A stretch of DNA of 62,000 nucleotides from Phoronis australis (lineage: Eukaryota > Phoronida > Phoronidae). The DNA is taken from contig NMRA01000443.1 of the NCBI GenBank assembly GCA_002633005.1, forward strand, positions 56,251 to 118,250, written 5' to 3'. The notes under the pieces were generated by a model. The model was not told where the DNA came from. It did no database searches and saw only the letters and a program-made list of their open reading frames with translations. The translations under genes and the position numbers were made by a program. Numbering within the stretch: position 1 is the stretch's first letter; each line of letters opens with the position of its first letter. Of this stretch, positions 1 through 12,209 are shown in pieces.

Positions 1-390
1 CAGCAACACGTCACTTCCATTGTTCCCATCTTGATCCAAATGTCTGGCAACACACCACTTTCAATGTTCCCATCTTGATCCAAGTGTCTGGCACGACGTC
101 ACTTCCAATGTTCCCATCTTGATCCAAGTGTCTGGCAACACCCACTGTCAATGTTCCCATCTTGATACAAGTGTTCAGCAACACGTCACTTTCAATGTTC
201 CCATCTTGATCCAAGTGTTCAGCAACACGTCACTTCCATTGTTCCCATCTTGATCCAAGTGTCTGGCACGACGTCATTTTCAATGTTCCCATCTTGATCC
301 AAGTGTCTGGCACGACGTCACTGTCAATGTCCCCATCTTGATCCAAGTGTCTGGCAACACGTCACTTCCAATGTTCCCATCTTGATCCAC
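1..390. repeat. 44-bp minisatellite, about 9 copies, cut by window start
   Basis: The core TGTTCCCATCTTGATCCAAG recurs at 21, 65, 109, 152, 196, 240, 284, 328 and 372, giving a 44-bp period with one 43-bp unit. Units differ by a few substitutions, for example GGCAACACG against GGCACGACG. The array begins before the window. Short open frames on the minus strand within it only reflect the repeat and I do not treat them as coding. Confidence 0.95.
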
Positions 391-2601
391 CTTCGCTGTC
401 CATTCATATTTAAAATTCAATTTTGAAATCGATAATTTTAAAAAAGGTTAGACATGGGCATGATCAACAAAATTTCACCAGAATGTCGATCAAGATTACC
501 AAGCGTCTAGTGCCGACTTACGATATGGATTAATTTTAACTCTTTCATTGGTTAAAAGTGACCTCGAGTCACAAATTTGTTCTAACCCTCATACACCAAT
601 TTCTGAAAACCAATTAATTTCATTTGAGCAAATGTACAAAGATTCTCAAAAGATTACACATAATTTCAAGGTACTTAGTTAATTGCTACAAATTATTTCT
701 GTGACACGGCCATAATTACTTGGTTAAACTTTTATTCAGTCAGTCGGAAGTGCGAGCGTTTAAATCTTAGGTCACTTCTCATTGAAACAGACCCCAGGAC
801 TTTCTTGAAAAGAGATGCGTGGGTTTAAAAGTTCCAGTTGTTTGCCTCAGGATCGAACAGGTCGGCAGTAGTCGACAAAAGGTTGCATTCAAATGTAAAT
901 GAGTCCGGGATAGAAATATATTTTTTGTATTATGCCATTTACGGTTCTACTTTGTCTGGTATTTTCATGTTAACTTCTAGGTTGGTTCATTCTTTTGCAA
1001 AAGCCAGACGACTGTGAAAAAGTCTGTACGACAGATGATTGCTATTCTGAAAGTCATACGTGCAGTTTTGAGACTATGAAGTCTAGTAAAATAACGCAAA
1101 TAAATATCTTTTTTATTTTAAATCATCTCATAAACGAGTTTGTTCGCGTCTTGAACATGTTAAGCAAAGGAGTATTAAAAACTCCCTCAATCTACACAGA
1201 ACACATTCATTGCAAATATGTTGGAAAATTTCTTTAAAACAAAATTTAAATCATTTTAAAGAAACTAAAAACCTCTTGTACAATTTGAAACTGCCACGTC
1301 ATCAAAAGACAGTTCGTGATGTATTTTCAGTTGTAACATGAAATAAATTTGCTGGGGTATGTAGTGAGAATTATGTTTCTACCTCATTCCTTTCCAAAGT
1401 TATGAAGTTATTTGTCCCAACATTTTTGCGTTTTACTGTTTCTATGGAAACGTGCGTTTAGCAGACTATATGTCCAAAAATTGTTTTGGCGTTTAAAACT
1501 ATGTTCTGGTCCCCGTCAATAGTTGCCACCCTGAGGTGTGAACCAAACGTTCAGACGTAGTCTGGCTCAGTCATGCTGGCAGTGTTTCACTCACAGATTT
1601 ATAGTGAAAACAACAACTACTAACCACTTGAAGATGATTAGAAATTCGAAGCAGTCATTTTAGCAATTTATCTTTGTTGTGATATCAGGATAGCATTCTC
1701 TAGACAAAGTTTCCTACTAGAGGAGCAAGACCACTCGAACTCATGCGCGTGAAAAACGGACATTTTTGCGAGCAGTGTGTTGAACGTTTTATTCTAGTTT
1801 ATGTTATTAGAACAGTGTAACCCAGCAAAATAAGGACCACTGAAGTGTTTCAGTTCCATGAGTCAAAATTTCTCTCCGCGAGTGCATGACTAATGCCTCG
1901 GGTAAACGGAACGCAACACAGTTCTAAACGTAGGCTCATAAATTGCTCGTTATTATTATAGCAGTTGACATGTACAAGCGAGGTGCCGAGTATGATACGT
2001 GCCCTATCAACGCAGAGAATTATTGTGTATTAAAGGAATGAATACAAAAGTGCGGAAATCGACGTTAGCAAATCTGTTATTGTTCGTCTAATCATAATGA
2101 ATTCTATACTAATGGAAATTTCATTAATTACCCTTTACAATAACTTTTCTGACAACCTGTCATTACATACAACTACAAATTGTGAAAGAAACAAAAGTTG
2201 TAAAATTCGGTCTTTGTTTACCAGATTTCAACACCAATTACTTTATTGATCCGTCAGCAGTTTTCACGCACTTCCACAGTTTATGAGAGGATATTTCTAA
2301 CTGTGACTCCTGTCCAAATCGATTCAACACAGTCGCCCGCAGACTCAGAAATACGTCAATGATCCACGAGTATCCACTGTTGCTAAGCCCCTACTTAACA
2401 AACTTAATGATTGATGAGCCTCCTGATACTGGGTGTTCCATCGAAATAGGAACCCCGGTGTAAAACAGAAATTCCGGATTCCACAACAGACTCCCGCACC
2501 TTCAAACCAGCTAAACAGCCCAAAATCACGAACATCGACCATTAAAACAGAAATTTCAGGAATCGGACAGGAAATCCGAACAGTTTTGACATTTTCTGAT
2601 A
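391..2601. other. No gene recognised
   Basis: This is AT-rich unique-looking sequence. I searched it for exons 1 and 2 of the first TMEM26 copy and saw nothing resembling those of the second copy. An 80-codon open frame near 995-1237 has a few cysteines but no family resemblance. Confidence 0.5.
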
Positions 2602-2900
2602 CCATGTACATGTATGAACTGAACGCGGGATGGACATATGTACATGTATGGACTGAACGGGGGATGGACATATGTACATGTATGGACTGAACGGGGGATG
2701 GACATATGTACATGTATGGACTGAACGGGGGATGGACATATGTACATGTATGAACTGAATGGGGGATGGACATATCTACATGTATGAACTGAACGGGGGA
2801 TGGACAGTGTACATGTATGGACTGAACGGGGGATGGATATATAGACATGTATGGACTGAATGGGGGATGGACATCTGTACATGTATGGACTGAACGCTCA
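2602..2900. repeat. 34-bp minisatellite, about 8.5 copies
   Basis: TGTATG anchors lie at 2611, 2645, 2679, 2713, 2747, 2781, 2814, 2848 and 2882, so the period is 34 bp with one 33-bp unit. Unit core: GAACGGGGGATGGACATATG. Because 34 is not a multiple of 3, each minus-strand frame cycles through all three phases, giving a 34-codon super-repeat. The unit has no stop in any minus-strand frame, which explains three overlapping 65-188 codon open frames here (2345-2911). There is no start context, splice signal or family match, so coding is unlikely. Confidence 0.95.
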
Positions 2901-3594
2901 GAGATCATCAACGCTTTTCTGAGGATCTGTTACGACATGCTTTAAAACCGGCAATTTCAAAAATAGTCATATTTCTAACGTTTCCATAAATAATGAAGTG
3001 CAAGATTTTATGAAGATGGTTGACTTGTTGTTGGTAATTTCTTCTTGCGGACCTCGAAATAATCATTCATTTGTATGTTGACAGCAATATTTGATACACA
3101 AAGCTCAAATTTTCAACGTTAAATACTTTGGCACATAAACAGCGCTAGAACTTTAAAATCCAAAAGTACTGTCTTGATGAACGGTTGTGGTACAAAGAGA
3201 CTGAAGTGAACACGCGTCTCACGTGTGTGCAACACTGTGTGACAAAATAAAAAATGGAAATGTTAACAGAAAAACTACCATTTCGTAACTTTTGGCAGGG
3301 TGATTATTACGACTATTGGTCAATTCTTCCGTATATTCATACTACTGCTAGTGTAGTGATCCTTATGTAAGCCTGCTGTCCAACAATTCAGCGTATACTA
3401 ATCATGTCTCCAAAGATGTATTACAACCATGCAAATCGTTTCATTTCTTTCATAAACATTCGATAAATGCGACATCAAGTGATTTGCATGATCGTAAAAG
3501 TGAAGCTTAAATGCATACAAGCTTCAGTGTTTCTCTGATCCAATTGCATTTTTGAAACTTTTTAAACAATTGAGTCGTATTTTGTATTTTTCAG

Positions 3595-4338
3595 TTCACA
3601 CTTAGTGTAACCATGACAACATCAGAGTGGGCCCTAGCAATGGAGCAGACAATGATGTTTCTTTTGATAATCGGGAGATGGATGCTTCCAAAAGGTGACA
3701 TGTCACGTGAGCAGCTATCTCAACTACTATTGGTCTACCTGGGTATGGCCATAGATATTTTGGAATTATTTGAAATTTTCAAGGAAACAAAGGTGTTGAA
3801 TGACAAGGTGTTTATCTACGTTGTGCTATGTGGCTTTTCGTGGAGCTTGATGCAATTCACGTTTTTACTTACGCCACCCCCGAAGCAAAAGCGACCAACG
3901 CGTAATCAAGTTGTGGATACACATGTGGAGGTGCCTGAAGTGGACCAGCTTCGCAAAGACAAGTTCAGCTTCATCTACAACGAAAAATTTGCGATATTTG
4001 TTTCGCTGTTCATGCAAGATTTGCCTTTTTTGATTATACGACTTGTTTCAATTTTCCTTTATCAGGTGTTTTCTTATGCAAACACGTTTTTCACTGTGAA
4101 AAACGGAATAATGGTCCTACTTCAGTGTTATCGTCTGGTTGTGCTCACATGTGAGCGTTTGGCAGATAACGACAATGACGAACAGCCAAAGGAAAGGTTC
4201 GAGTTAACCAGTCAGGACACAATGGACAGTATCATTTTAAGATGCCCAGTAACAACTGGGAATGAAGATAGCGTAAATGAAATGCAAACTCCCAAAAGCA
4301 GCTTGGCTGAAGATGGATCAAGCACACACAACACCTGA
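3595..4338 (+). CDS. TMEM26: TMEM26 paralogue a, terminal coding exon (5' part not seen)
   Basis: Multipass membrane protein of the TMEM26 family; the molecular function is poorly defined. The exon follows a polypyrimidine tract ending in TTTTTCAG at 3594 and reads FTLSVT before the first in-frame Met at 3613. Family hallmarks include LIIGRWMLPKG, the REQLSQLLL stretch, FMQDLPFLIIRL and LQCYRLVVL, with about five hydrophobic helices. It is about 96% identical by eye to paralogue b over some 195 residues. The tail is longer (to SSTHNT) and diverges after DNDND. Exons 1 and 2 are not visible upstream. They lie outside the window or are missing, in which case this would be a truncated duplicate. 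It could start at the internal Met, but the splice acceptor argues against that. Confidence 0.85.
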   Translation, partial: FTLSVTMTTSEWALAMEQTMMFLLIIGRWMLPKGDMSREQLSQLLLVYLGMAIDILELFEIFKETKVLNDKVFIYVVLCGFSWSLMQFTFLLTPPPKQKRPTRNQVVDTHVEVPEVDQLRKDKFSFIYNEKFAIFVSLFMQDLPFLIIRLVSIFLYQVFSYANTFFTVKNGIMVLLQCYRLVVLTCERLADNDNDEQPKERFELTSQDTMDSIILRCPVTTGNEDSVNEMQTPKSSLAEDGSSTHNT

Positions 4339-5250
4339 ACATCACATTCGAATATCGCAAACAGATCGAACGAAACCTACACACATGATGGCAGCAGGTT
4401 TGTGGAAAACCTTAGATGTGAAGGCTCTAATAGAAGTCCAAGGACAAATGAAAGCGCCGACTCCCACGTACAAATCTAAAGATAGAAGTTTCACGTACAA
4501 TGACGTGCCTTAGTGACCTATGACCCGGACTGAGTGGTGGTTGTTACCTTCGGCCCGGCGGTTACAATTCGAAACAGCTCGAGTATTTTCGTAACCTCAA
4601 ATTTCCCCTCCGTGGTGAATGGCGTCATGCACACTTCAGTCTCACGACCCGCTTTTTTCCTGTCTGAATGTCGCGTGGTTTGTAACATGTGCATGAGCAG
4701 ATACCTCTCACATCCAAGGGGAAATTTTCAACTGTTTCCACTATTACGAAAGCAAGTCCCCTGCAATTGGTATGAAGTGACCGAGTTTTGGAAAGGTCAT
4801 ATTTTTCTGTAACTTTTGCATACTTCATCCGGCGTCAGCCGTTTCAGAGTAAAATTACTTTCTGTCTTTGTGTGGAAAAGATATTTTGCAACTTAATTTA
4901 TGACGATTTTGGTAAAAAAAAATGCATTAGCCTGAAATATGCCAAACGAAAAAGACTTCTTCCCCATTTTCTACTGTTAGGAACTAAAAACTAGCGTTTG
5001 TCCCGCCAACCGCATTTGGACGAGTAAAATATATTCAATTGACATTGATTGCATTCTAAACATCGAACTATTCATAATTCATATCAATGCGCTTCTTTGT
5101 GCAACTACTGTTTTACGTGAATACAGCATACTTTCCAGTCCTGTGGCGACCGTTTGGTGGAGTACATAAATTTTCTCAAACAAACTGTAGCTGTATTTGA
5201 AATTTGTATAAATTGGAATTAACCAGAAATACTCATCTATAAAAATTTGC

Positions 5251-5281
5251 ATGTGTGTGTGTGCATGTGTGTATGTGTGTT
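5251..5281. repeat. (GT)n-rich microsatellite
   Basis: An alternating GT run is interrupted by CA and TA steps. Confidence 0.9.
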
Positions 5282-6284
5282 CAGGTTATTTATCAATTTG
5301 TATTAAGATGAATTTTCCTCTCGCGGACGAGTCATATATCAAGGTCAAGTCACATTTCGATGGAGCTGAGAAGCAATAGATGGCGCTTTCTCTCGAAAAT
5401 GCCCTGACGGCTGTGACGAGCCGATCAACCGCGATGAAATGGGTGATATTCAGTAGCTGAGGATTACACAAGACTTGAGTTGTAGATTTTGACTCACTGC
5501 TATGGTTGAATATATTTTGGATAAAGCAGAGCCCATGATTACCTGACTCCTGACAAATCATATTCTAGGTAAAATGTGTTGAAGTGGAGCAGTTGTACAC
5601 GTGAACAAAAAAGTGTCATCGGAGATTTTTAGGTACTGAGACATTGATAAATTTTCCCTTAATTTTTCGAAGTTTTAAAAGGGCATTTGAATAATCGACG
5701 AGCGAACTCAAAACTGCATACAACTGGTAGCATACAAAGTAGGACGTTGTTTAATTTCCCCAATCTGCGGAGAGAAGTTACAGGAAATGGCAGAGTTTAC
5801 ATTTGAAAACAACAGTGAACAAAACAACTACCATTAGCAATTTCGACGAACATTCAATGCTTGTGGGAAAGATTAAAACCCGAAATTCATGTCACATCAT
5901 GACGAGTCCCACCTAAAACTTCATTTTGGGGCCTGAATATGGCGCATTAGTGTGTCTGCAATGACAAAGGTTGAGTTCAGTGTTGCAGCAGACAAACTGA
6001 AAGAGAGGCTAATTGTAATCTGAAGTTATTTCGTGCAAATACCATTCACAAACAGAGCACACGCAATTTTGCAACGTTTGTTAAAAGACTTTTATATATC
6101 CGGTAAAAAGTGCAAGTATATTTTGCCTTGCGAATTTTCCATTCCAGTCTTTCCGAGCAACAGTGATATGCTTATCAGTTTAGAAGGTGGCGTTCAGTTA
6201 TTTTGAATTTATTCTTATGATTAAGTCACCGATTCCCCTGATCTCGATGCGAAAGTCACTGTCATTGAGAAAAGTGATTTCCCG

Positions 6285-6362
6285 ATGAGCGTCAACGCGG
6301 AATCGAACCTGCAACCCTCACTGTCGCAGCCTAGTGCTCGGCAGGTGGCGGTGCTGCACTGC
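6285..6362 (-). mobile_element. tRNA-derived SINE head (fragment)
   Basis: Read on the minus strand, this has a strong Pol III B box, GGTTCGATTCC, preceded about 45 nt upstream by an A-box/D-arm-like segment (GCCGAGCACTAGG). The spacing fits a tRNA head but the arms pair imperfectly, so this is a SINE relic or tRNA pseudogene, not a functional tRNA. Confidence 0.5.
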
Positions 6363-6370
6363 ACTTACAG

Positions 6371-6466
6371 CAGTGTATTTTAATGTATGTAACTCAGTGG
6401 TGAAGTCACATGAACTATATTTATGGCAGTGTATTTAAATGTATGTAACTCAGTGGTTAAGTCACC
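6371..6466. repeat. 56-bp tandem duplication
   Basis: CAGTGTATTT followed by AATGTATGTAACTCAGTGG occurs at 6371 and again at 6427, with small differences. The repeated AACTCAGTGG resembles a tRNA D-arm, so it may derive from the adjacent SINE. Confidence 0.8.
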
Positions 6467-6955
6467 GGTCTTCATTTCAGCGAATGTCTGGCAGGCAACG
6501 GCGAGAATGGAATTTTTGGAATAAAATCATAAAAACACAACATAGTTTGTTGTTTTATAGATGCGGTCAAAGCCATATAACTTCGAAAATTTTCATCACA
6601 CCTCGCAATAATTCCAAAAATACACACTTTCGGCAGTACAATGACCCTTTACTGGATATAAGTAGGACCCTAGAAAAATGTCCAATTTTAAATTCGGAAC
6701 ATAACATCTCTTAAACGGCTGAACGGGTTCACGTGAAACTTTCAGGTATTATGCTTTATGCAATGTTGCAAATGTTCCAAACAATGACGTGTATGCATCG
6801 TTCGACACCGTTTGAATGTCAATAAAGCAATCAACTACATCTGTTATCATTTATTCATGGCATAATTAGGCAGGTTGAAAATGTGTTAAACAGTTTTTTT
6901 GTCCTTTTGCTAAGAACCGTTCGAAGTTTTACAAACTTAATTCATTAAAGATATT

Positions 6956-6956
<1 letters not shown>

Positions 6957-6987
<31 letters not shown>
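6957..6987. repeat. (GA)n microsatellite
   Basis: About 15 uninterrupted GA units. Confidence 0.97.
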
Positions 6988-6989
<2 letters not shown>

Positions 6990-7378
6990 TTATCTTGGAA
7001 ATGCAATAGTCTTCGTTTGGCCGCTTGCGTCTTTCAAGGAAGCTACATTCCTCGCGAATTTGAAAATGCTGTTATTGTTGAAATTATCCAATATGTTGTT
7101 TTGCATGTATATCCCATGGCGTAGTGTCTTCGATATTTAATCTAGTCTTATTCATTTTTGTTCAGCTCCTTCAACAACGGCCACGTTATTTCTCAAGCAT
7201 TGAAATTTTAAACTACCAACGAGACAATAGAAATGCGACAAATTCTTGAAAGGAAAAAGTACAATGTCGCAATTGGGTCAGCAATTGTGAAAGACTCAGG
7301 CCGCACAACCACGTAATTCGTCGGAGTGCGTACTGAACGAATTGAGGATTCTCAAATTTATGCACGGGGTATACCAAA

Positions 7379-10300
7379 ATGGCAACCGGATGTCTTGGAA
7401 ACACGAGCATCTTTTTCAAATGTACAATAACACGACTATTTTTGATGCTCCATTTACTTTTGCTGGTGTGGAGAGTCTGGGAGACGTATAGCCGGGAATA
7501 CTGGTACTTGTCACTAGCAGGACCTCTGGTGTTCATGTTGCTTGAATTAGCTGTAGTGTTGTACAAGCGAAATGGACAAGAATGGAGAAGGTAAGGAGAC
7601 CCTAGCGATCATCAACTCTAAACTTTTGCCCAAACAGCAGTGAAGAGGAGGTATTCACTCTTTTCAATGTTTTACTCGCTACCAAAAGGGTACTGTGCTC
7701 TGTTTTGCTGGTTTTCCTCGTTCTTTATCCTGTTTATCCAGCGTTGGAGTTTCACTTGGGTGATACACTTAAAAGGATTCTGCTAAAAACTTGACTGTGT
7801 CGCAGAAAGGATATCGGGTTTGTTTGGGTGGTATTTCCCTGTAGTGGTTGTGTTATTCAGTCAAAGCGTAAATCACGCTTTCCAGCTTAGTAGATATTGT
7901 GCAAAGTGACTTTTGGTGGTTGACGAATGTTACATAGTAGCATTTTGTTTAGAGAGCTGAATGGGGTGATCGTTGTTAATATTTCAGTTAATAGGCCAAA
8001 ACCGGGTATAATAACCTTTTCAAACAAATATTTTACTAAATGGTACTAGACCGGTACTAAAAACATGCAACAAAGAAAGCTGCTACATTTTTAGCGATAA
8101 CATGACTCTTTATTTTCTTCAATATCGGTGTACCAGAGAAATCTAGTATTATATACAGTGTACAACAACCCCTGCTTTAAGTTTATATGCCGAGTACGAC
8201 ATTATATGCCGAGTGCGACATTATATGCCGTCAACCAGGGGTAGCATCACCATAGGCCCATATTATCATATCATGAGACATCACCATAGGCCCACATTAT
8301 CATTCCATCACCATAGACCCATATTATCATTCCATGAGACATCATTATAGGCCCATATTATCATACCATGAGACATCACCATAGGCCCATATTGTCATAC
8401 CTTGGGGCATCACCACAGGCCCATATTATCATACCTTGGGGCATCACCATAGGCCCGTATCGCACGTTACAACAACTTTCATGAGAGAGGATACAGGAGA
8501 CTCGATCATTGAAAAGAAACAATAAACAACAAATAACAGTGGCCAACAAAAATACCCAAAGATTACCTTCCGGCATTACACTTGGGTAAAATATCAATGT
8601 TACATAGAATTTTTTATTTCATACAGTTAGATATAATGTGACCTAGACAATAAAGTATTTTCAAAAAGAAGTACATAAAACGAGTCAAAATTTGTCATCA
8701 TACACCACATTGTGGGATCATGTTACTAGTGTCTTGTCTCGCATTGAAACGAAACTGAAGATACATATGGATGGAACATGAACATTAGACAATGGCAATA
8801 AATTTGAGAAAGGTTTTCAAAAGCACGAGAGAAATGAGATGGGATAACATAGTCTGTTTTCTAAAATGTTGTCTTGCATTATTTCTTGTTTGAGTGACTT
8901 GTGACAGTATGGAGAAATGTGAAGGTGTGGTGAACATGACGTCTAAAGGAAAGTGGAGACCGGACTAGGGAAATGAAACCTTTAATTCTGTTTTGAAACA
9001 GGGACAAATACGCTTTGAAAATCCGATAACCTAATACTTACAATTTTTAGGTTATACAGTGTTTAGGGGGTGATTTTTACCCGAATGTTACATGTACTAG
9101 GCTGTTGGACATAGTGTCTGGCCTCAAAAATTATATGCCGAGCAAAGTGATCTTTCGAGTAAGGCGGTGCTTGAAGGTCACGTAGTTCAAATGGTCATTG
9201 TCTGCATTTTTTAAGTTGCGAAAACAAAGTCACGTAAAATATCGAAGATTTTTTATTAAAAGCTCAGACCAACTGTTGAACTGTTGTTTCGGGTAAATTT
9301 GTGCATTTTAGTCCTGTTTCATTGTCATGATTACATCACTTAAAATCTCTACCGATGAAATAACTATCAAAAAGTGACCTAGATTATCGTGAATTTCAGA
9401 TTTTGCCCATCATTCTTCTTTTACCTGTTGTCGTCCATTCCATCGGTTTGGTTCATAGAATTAAACCGTCTGGAAGCGGTGCGCCAAGATCGAGCTAACG
9501 CGGATAACACAACAAACACAGCTGAACTGGACTTCAACGGAGTAAGAAGTTGTTCTCTCGCTTTGGAATTTGTCATAACACTAAGTACATTACTTAAACC
9601 GTCTTCCAGCATCAGAATGGAAAATTTGTCATTGATCCAACTCGTCTGAGTTACCCATATGCCTTTTCTCCGTATTTGGTTCTAAGGTTTCTGAAAGCAC
9701 ACCGTAATTCTGTTCGGAAAAGGGCACTCCTTTTGGTATGATTTGTAGTTTAACGTAGGGGGGGGGGGGGGGGGGNTGCTTCTTGAATGCTTCATTGGCG
9801 TAACTCAGATGCAGCGTCCATGTTTAAACATGATAAATTTCTTTCGTGGACTAATCTCTCAAACTTTCTTTTGAGACAAGAAAAATCTTGGACGACAGCA
9901 CCCCCTAGTAGCATGGTAGTGAAATGGTGGTTTTCGGGAAACTTTTAGTTAGGATGTTGTGTATTCTGTTGCTGTGAACTTTGTGGTCTCTAGTCATAGA
10001 AGATCTGGTTTACATTTTGACTATGATTTTTAGTTTTGTAATTCCGTTTCCAAGCATTGCATAGTGGATCGGTAATCATTTTCAAATTAACTACACGTGC
10101 TTCTATAGTTTTGCATTTTTTTCAGTTTAAACTGAGTGTTACCATGACAACATCAGAGTGGGCCCTAGCAATGGAGCAGACCATGATGTTTCTTTTGATA
10201 ATCGGAAGATGGATGCTTCCCAAAGGTGACATGTCACGTGAGCAGCTGTCTCAACTATTATTGGTCTATCTGGGTATGGCCATAGATATTTTGGAATTAT

Positions 10301-10752
10301 TTGAAGTTTTCAAGGAAACCAAGGTGTTGAATGACAAGGTGTTTATCTACGTTGTGCTAAGTGGCTTTTCGTGGAGCTTAATGCAATTCACGTTTTTACT
10401 TACGCCACCCCCGAAGCAAAAGCGACCAACGCGTAATCAAGTTGTGGATATACATGTAGAGGTGCCTGAAGTGGACGAGCTTCGCAAAGACAAGTTCAGC
10501 TTCATCTACAACGAAAAGTTTGCGATATTTGTTTCGCTGTTCATGCAAGATTTGCCCTTTTTGATTATACGACTTGTTTCAATTTTCCTTTATCAAGTGT
10601 TATCGTATGCAAACACGTTTTTCACGGTGAAAAACGGAATAATGGTAATACTGCAGTGTTATCGGTTGGTTGTGCTCACGTGCGAAAGTTTGGTAGACAA
10701 TGACAATGATAATCAATCTCGAACCAGTCATGGCACAATAAACGATACCTGA
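7379..10752 (+). CDS. TMEM26: TMEM26 paralogue b, complete, three coding exons
   Basis: Coding exons 7379-7590, 9400-9541 and 10126-10752; 981 nt, 326 aa (vertebrate TMEM26 is about 370). Exon 1 starts with a good context (AAAATGG) and ends AGAAG|GTAAGG in phase 2. Exon 2 follows ATTTCAG and ends AACGGA|GTAAGA in phase 0. Exon 3 follows TTTTTTCAG. The phases join without a stop. About eight hydrophobic segments: residues ~17-36, 42-62, 72-92, 131-150, 158-177, 190-210, 250-275 and 285-305. Hallmarks are LLLLVWRVWE, SSIPSVWFIEL, LIIGRWMLPKG, REQLSQLLL, FMQDLPFLIIRL and LQCYRLVVL. The loop before exon 3 (DNTTNTAELDFNG) carries an N-glycosylation sequon. Introns are 1.8 kb and 0.58 kb; intron 1 holds two minisatellites. 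Function in the family is largely unknown, so I assign identity, not activity. Confidence 0.92.
8183..8229. repeat. 19-bp tandem repeat, 2.5 copies
   Basis: TTATATGCCGAGTACGACA repeats at 8183, 8202 and 8221. A stray copy of ATTATATGCCGAG lies at about 9129 in the same intron. Confidence 0.85.
8246..8460. repeat. 34-bp minisatellite in TMEM26b intron 1, about 6.5 copies
   Basis: ATCACCATAGGCCCATATTA anchors occur at 8246, 8280, 8307, 8341, 8375, 8409 and 8443. The period is 34 bp with one 27-bp unit. The sequence is unrelated to the 34-bp array at 2.6 kb. The last two units share a CTTGGGGC variant replacing CATGAGAC. Confidence 0.93.
9758..9776. repeat. Poly-G tract ending in an unresolved base
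   Basis: Eighteen Gs followed by a single N inside TMEM26b intron 2. The length is probably uncertain. Confidence 0.9.
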
Positions 10753-12209
10753 AGAAAACTGGTGTGGTAGATAAACATATTGTAGATCAAACTCAGAAAA
10801 TGGCTCTACTAATGATGGACGAAGAACAAGAAACATCTTCGTGACAAACAGGAAAAGCTTGGACAAAAAAAAAACAAAAGCACAGCAGGAGTCAAAGTTC
10901 AAACGAAGACGTCGATGTTCTTAAAATTTAGAAGAAATGTTGATTGCTACCGATGTCGTTGTCATCTCAGGATTTTTTGGTACTTTATAATGATACCGTT
11001 TGAATTGAAGTGAGGTATCTTTTGATTTCATTGTTATGAAACGATTAGTTGCTCGTGGTAGAGACAAACTAAACAGGCATGGTGATAAGAGCAAAAACTT
11101 AAGAAAGCTGTTAAGTAGTGACAAATACTTGTGGATGCAGTTATGAAAACAGAACATGTGTTTCACTACACGTATCACCGCTGTAGTCGTTTCTCATGTT
11201 ACGTAAAGACCAAACAAGAAATCGAGAAGAACGTGAGTACAAAGTTTCAGACTGAGAAGTTGGGTCGAAGGAACACGCCCAAATTTGACAACTGAAAATT
11301 ACCACACAGTCGGTGTGTACTCAAAGTTTTTCGCTCCATGTTTTCTCTTTCTCTCTCTTTCGCTCTGTGAGCGCGCGCGACCATGCGCGTGGACTTCGTG
11401 TGCTTCTGTTGATGTGGAGCCTTGGTGGCGCGCTATATAATATCAAATCATTCGCGTCGGGATTTCCAACCTTTCATCGGAAACGTAGTTATCCGGGCGC
11501 AACAGAGCCACATTTTGTGTTGGGAATACGCCGCATGTTAATGAATATAATCAGGAAAGCATTACCAAGTAATGCCTTCCTGGTATAATGTAAATTTTGG
11601 ATTAAGGACTTTTTAAGTATAATTGTTCGCATACAATATATTCATTGATCTATACCAAGTGAATTTCAACCACGATGCTTTGATTTGGACATCCAGGATT
11701 GAAAAGACAATATATCTTCTTAATCGTTAGGTGTTTGTAAAATAGTTAAATGTAATTTTGTAGTAGAAAAATGCATACTACAAAAATGCATAACATGTCT
11801 AGAAAATAGTTTTCACAGAGTAGCCCTTGCAAGATTTAGATGTTCGGCGCATTCTTTAATGATTGTTCAGGGAAAGGTGAAGTGGACTTGATATAGAGGA
11901 AAGAATATGTCACTGCTGTGACAGTGGGAAAGTGGAAACAGAATTACACTTTCTTTCGAATGTAATTTATATTCTAATCTACGAGTGCTGTTTTTACCAA
12001 GATACGATAAAGTGGACGAAATAGTGTTTAGATTTTTTTTTACAGACTCATGACTTAACTGTGCTGAGAAAAGTTGCTAGATATTTAATTTATGAGGAGA
12101 AACGTCGAAATGAGTTCCTTGAAATGAATTAATTTAGATTTGAAAAATCTTGTATTCTCTATGTACAGTATTATATATTTGTAATGTGGGCCGGAGGCCT
12201 GTTACATGA

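Larger units (their letters stand above)
4339..7378. other. Intergenic region between TMEM26 copies
   Basis: No coding exon is recognised in these 3 kb. The stretch holds two microsatellites, a SINE-like fragment and a 56-bp tandem duplication, listed separately. The 3' UTR of paralogue a presumably starts here, but I could not assign a poly(A) site. Confidence 0.5.

Noticed and set aside
11-214. Repeat peptide with DQDGNI units suggesting calcium binding
   Set aside because: It arises from the 44-bp minisatellite, which is out of phase with codons beyond a few units, with no start or splice context.
995-1237. 80-codon frame with several cysteines at its start
   Set aside because: No signal peptide, family match or partner exon; likely chance.
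2345-2911. 188-codon minus-strand frame, His/Pro-rich repeat protein
   Set aside because: It is a by-product of a stop-free 34-bp minisatellite; two shifted frames are equally open.
10600-10902. Minus-strand frame antisense to TMEM26b
   Set aside because: Shadow of the real exon on the other strand; no family resemblance.
11313-11588. Plus-strand frame over a CT-rich tract and GCGCGC run
   Set aside because: Falls in the presumed 3' UTR of TMEM26b and has low complexity.
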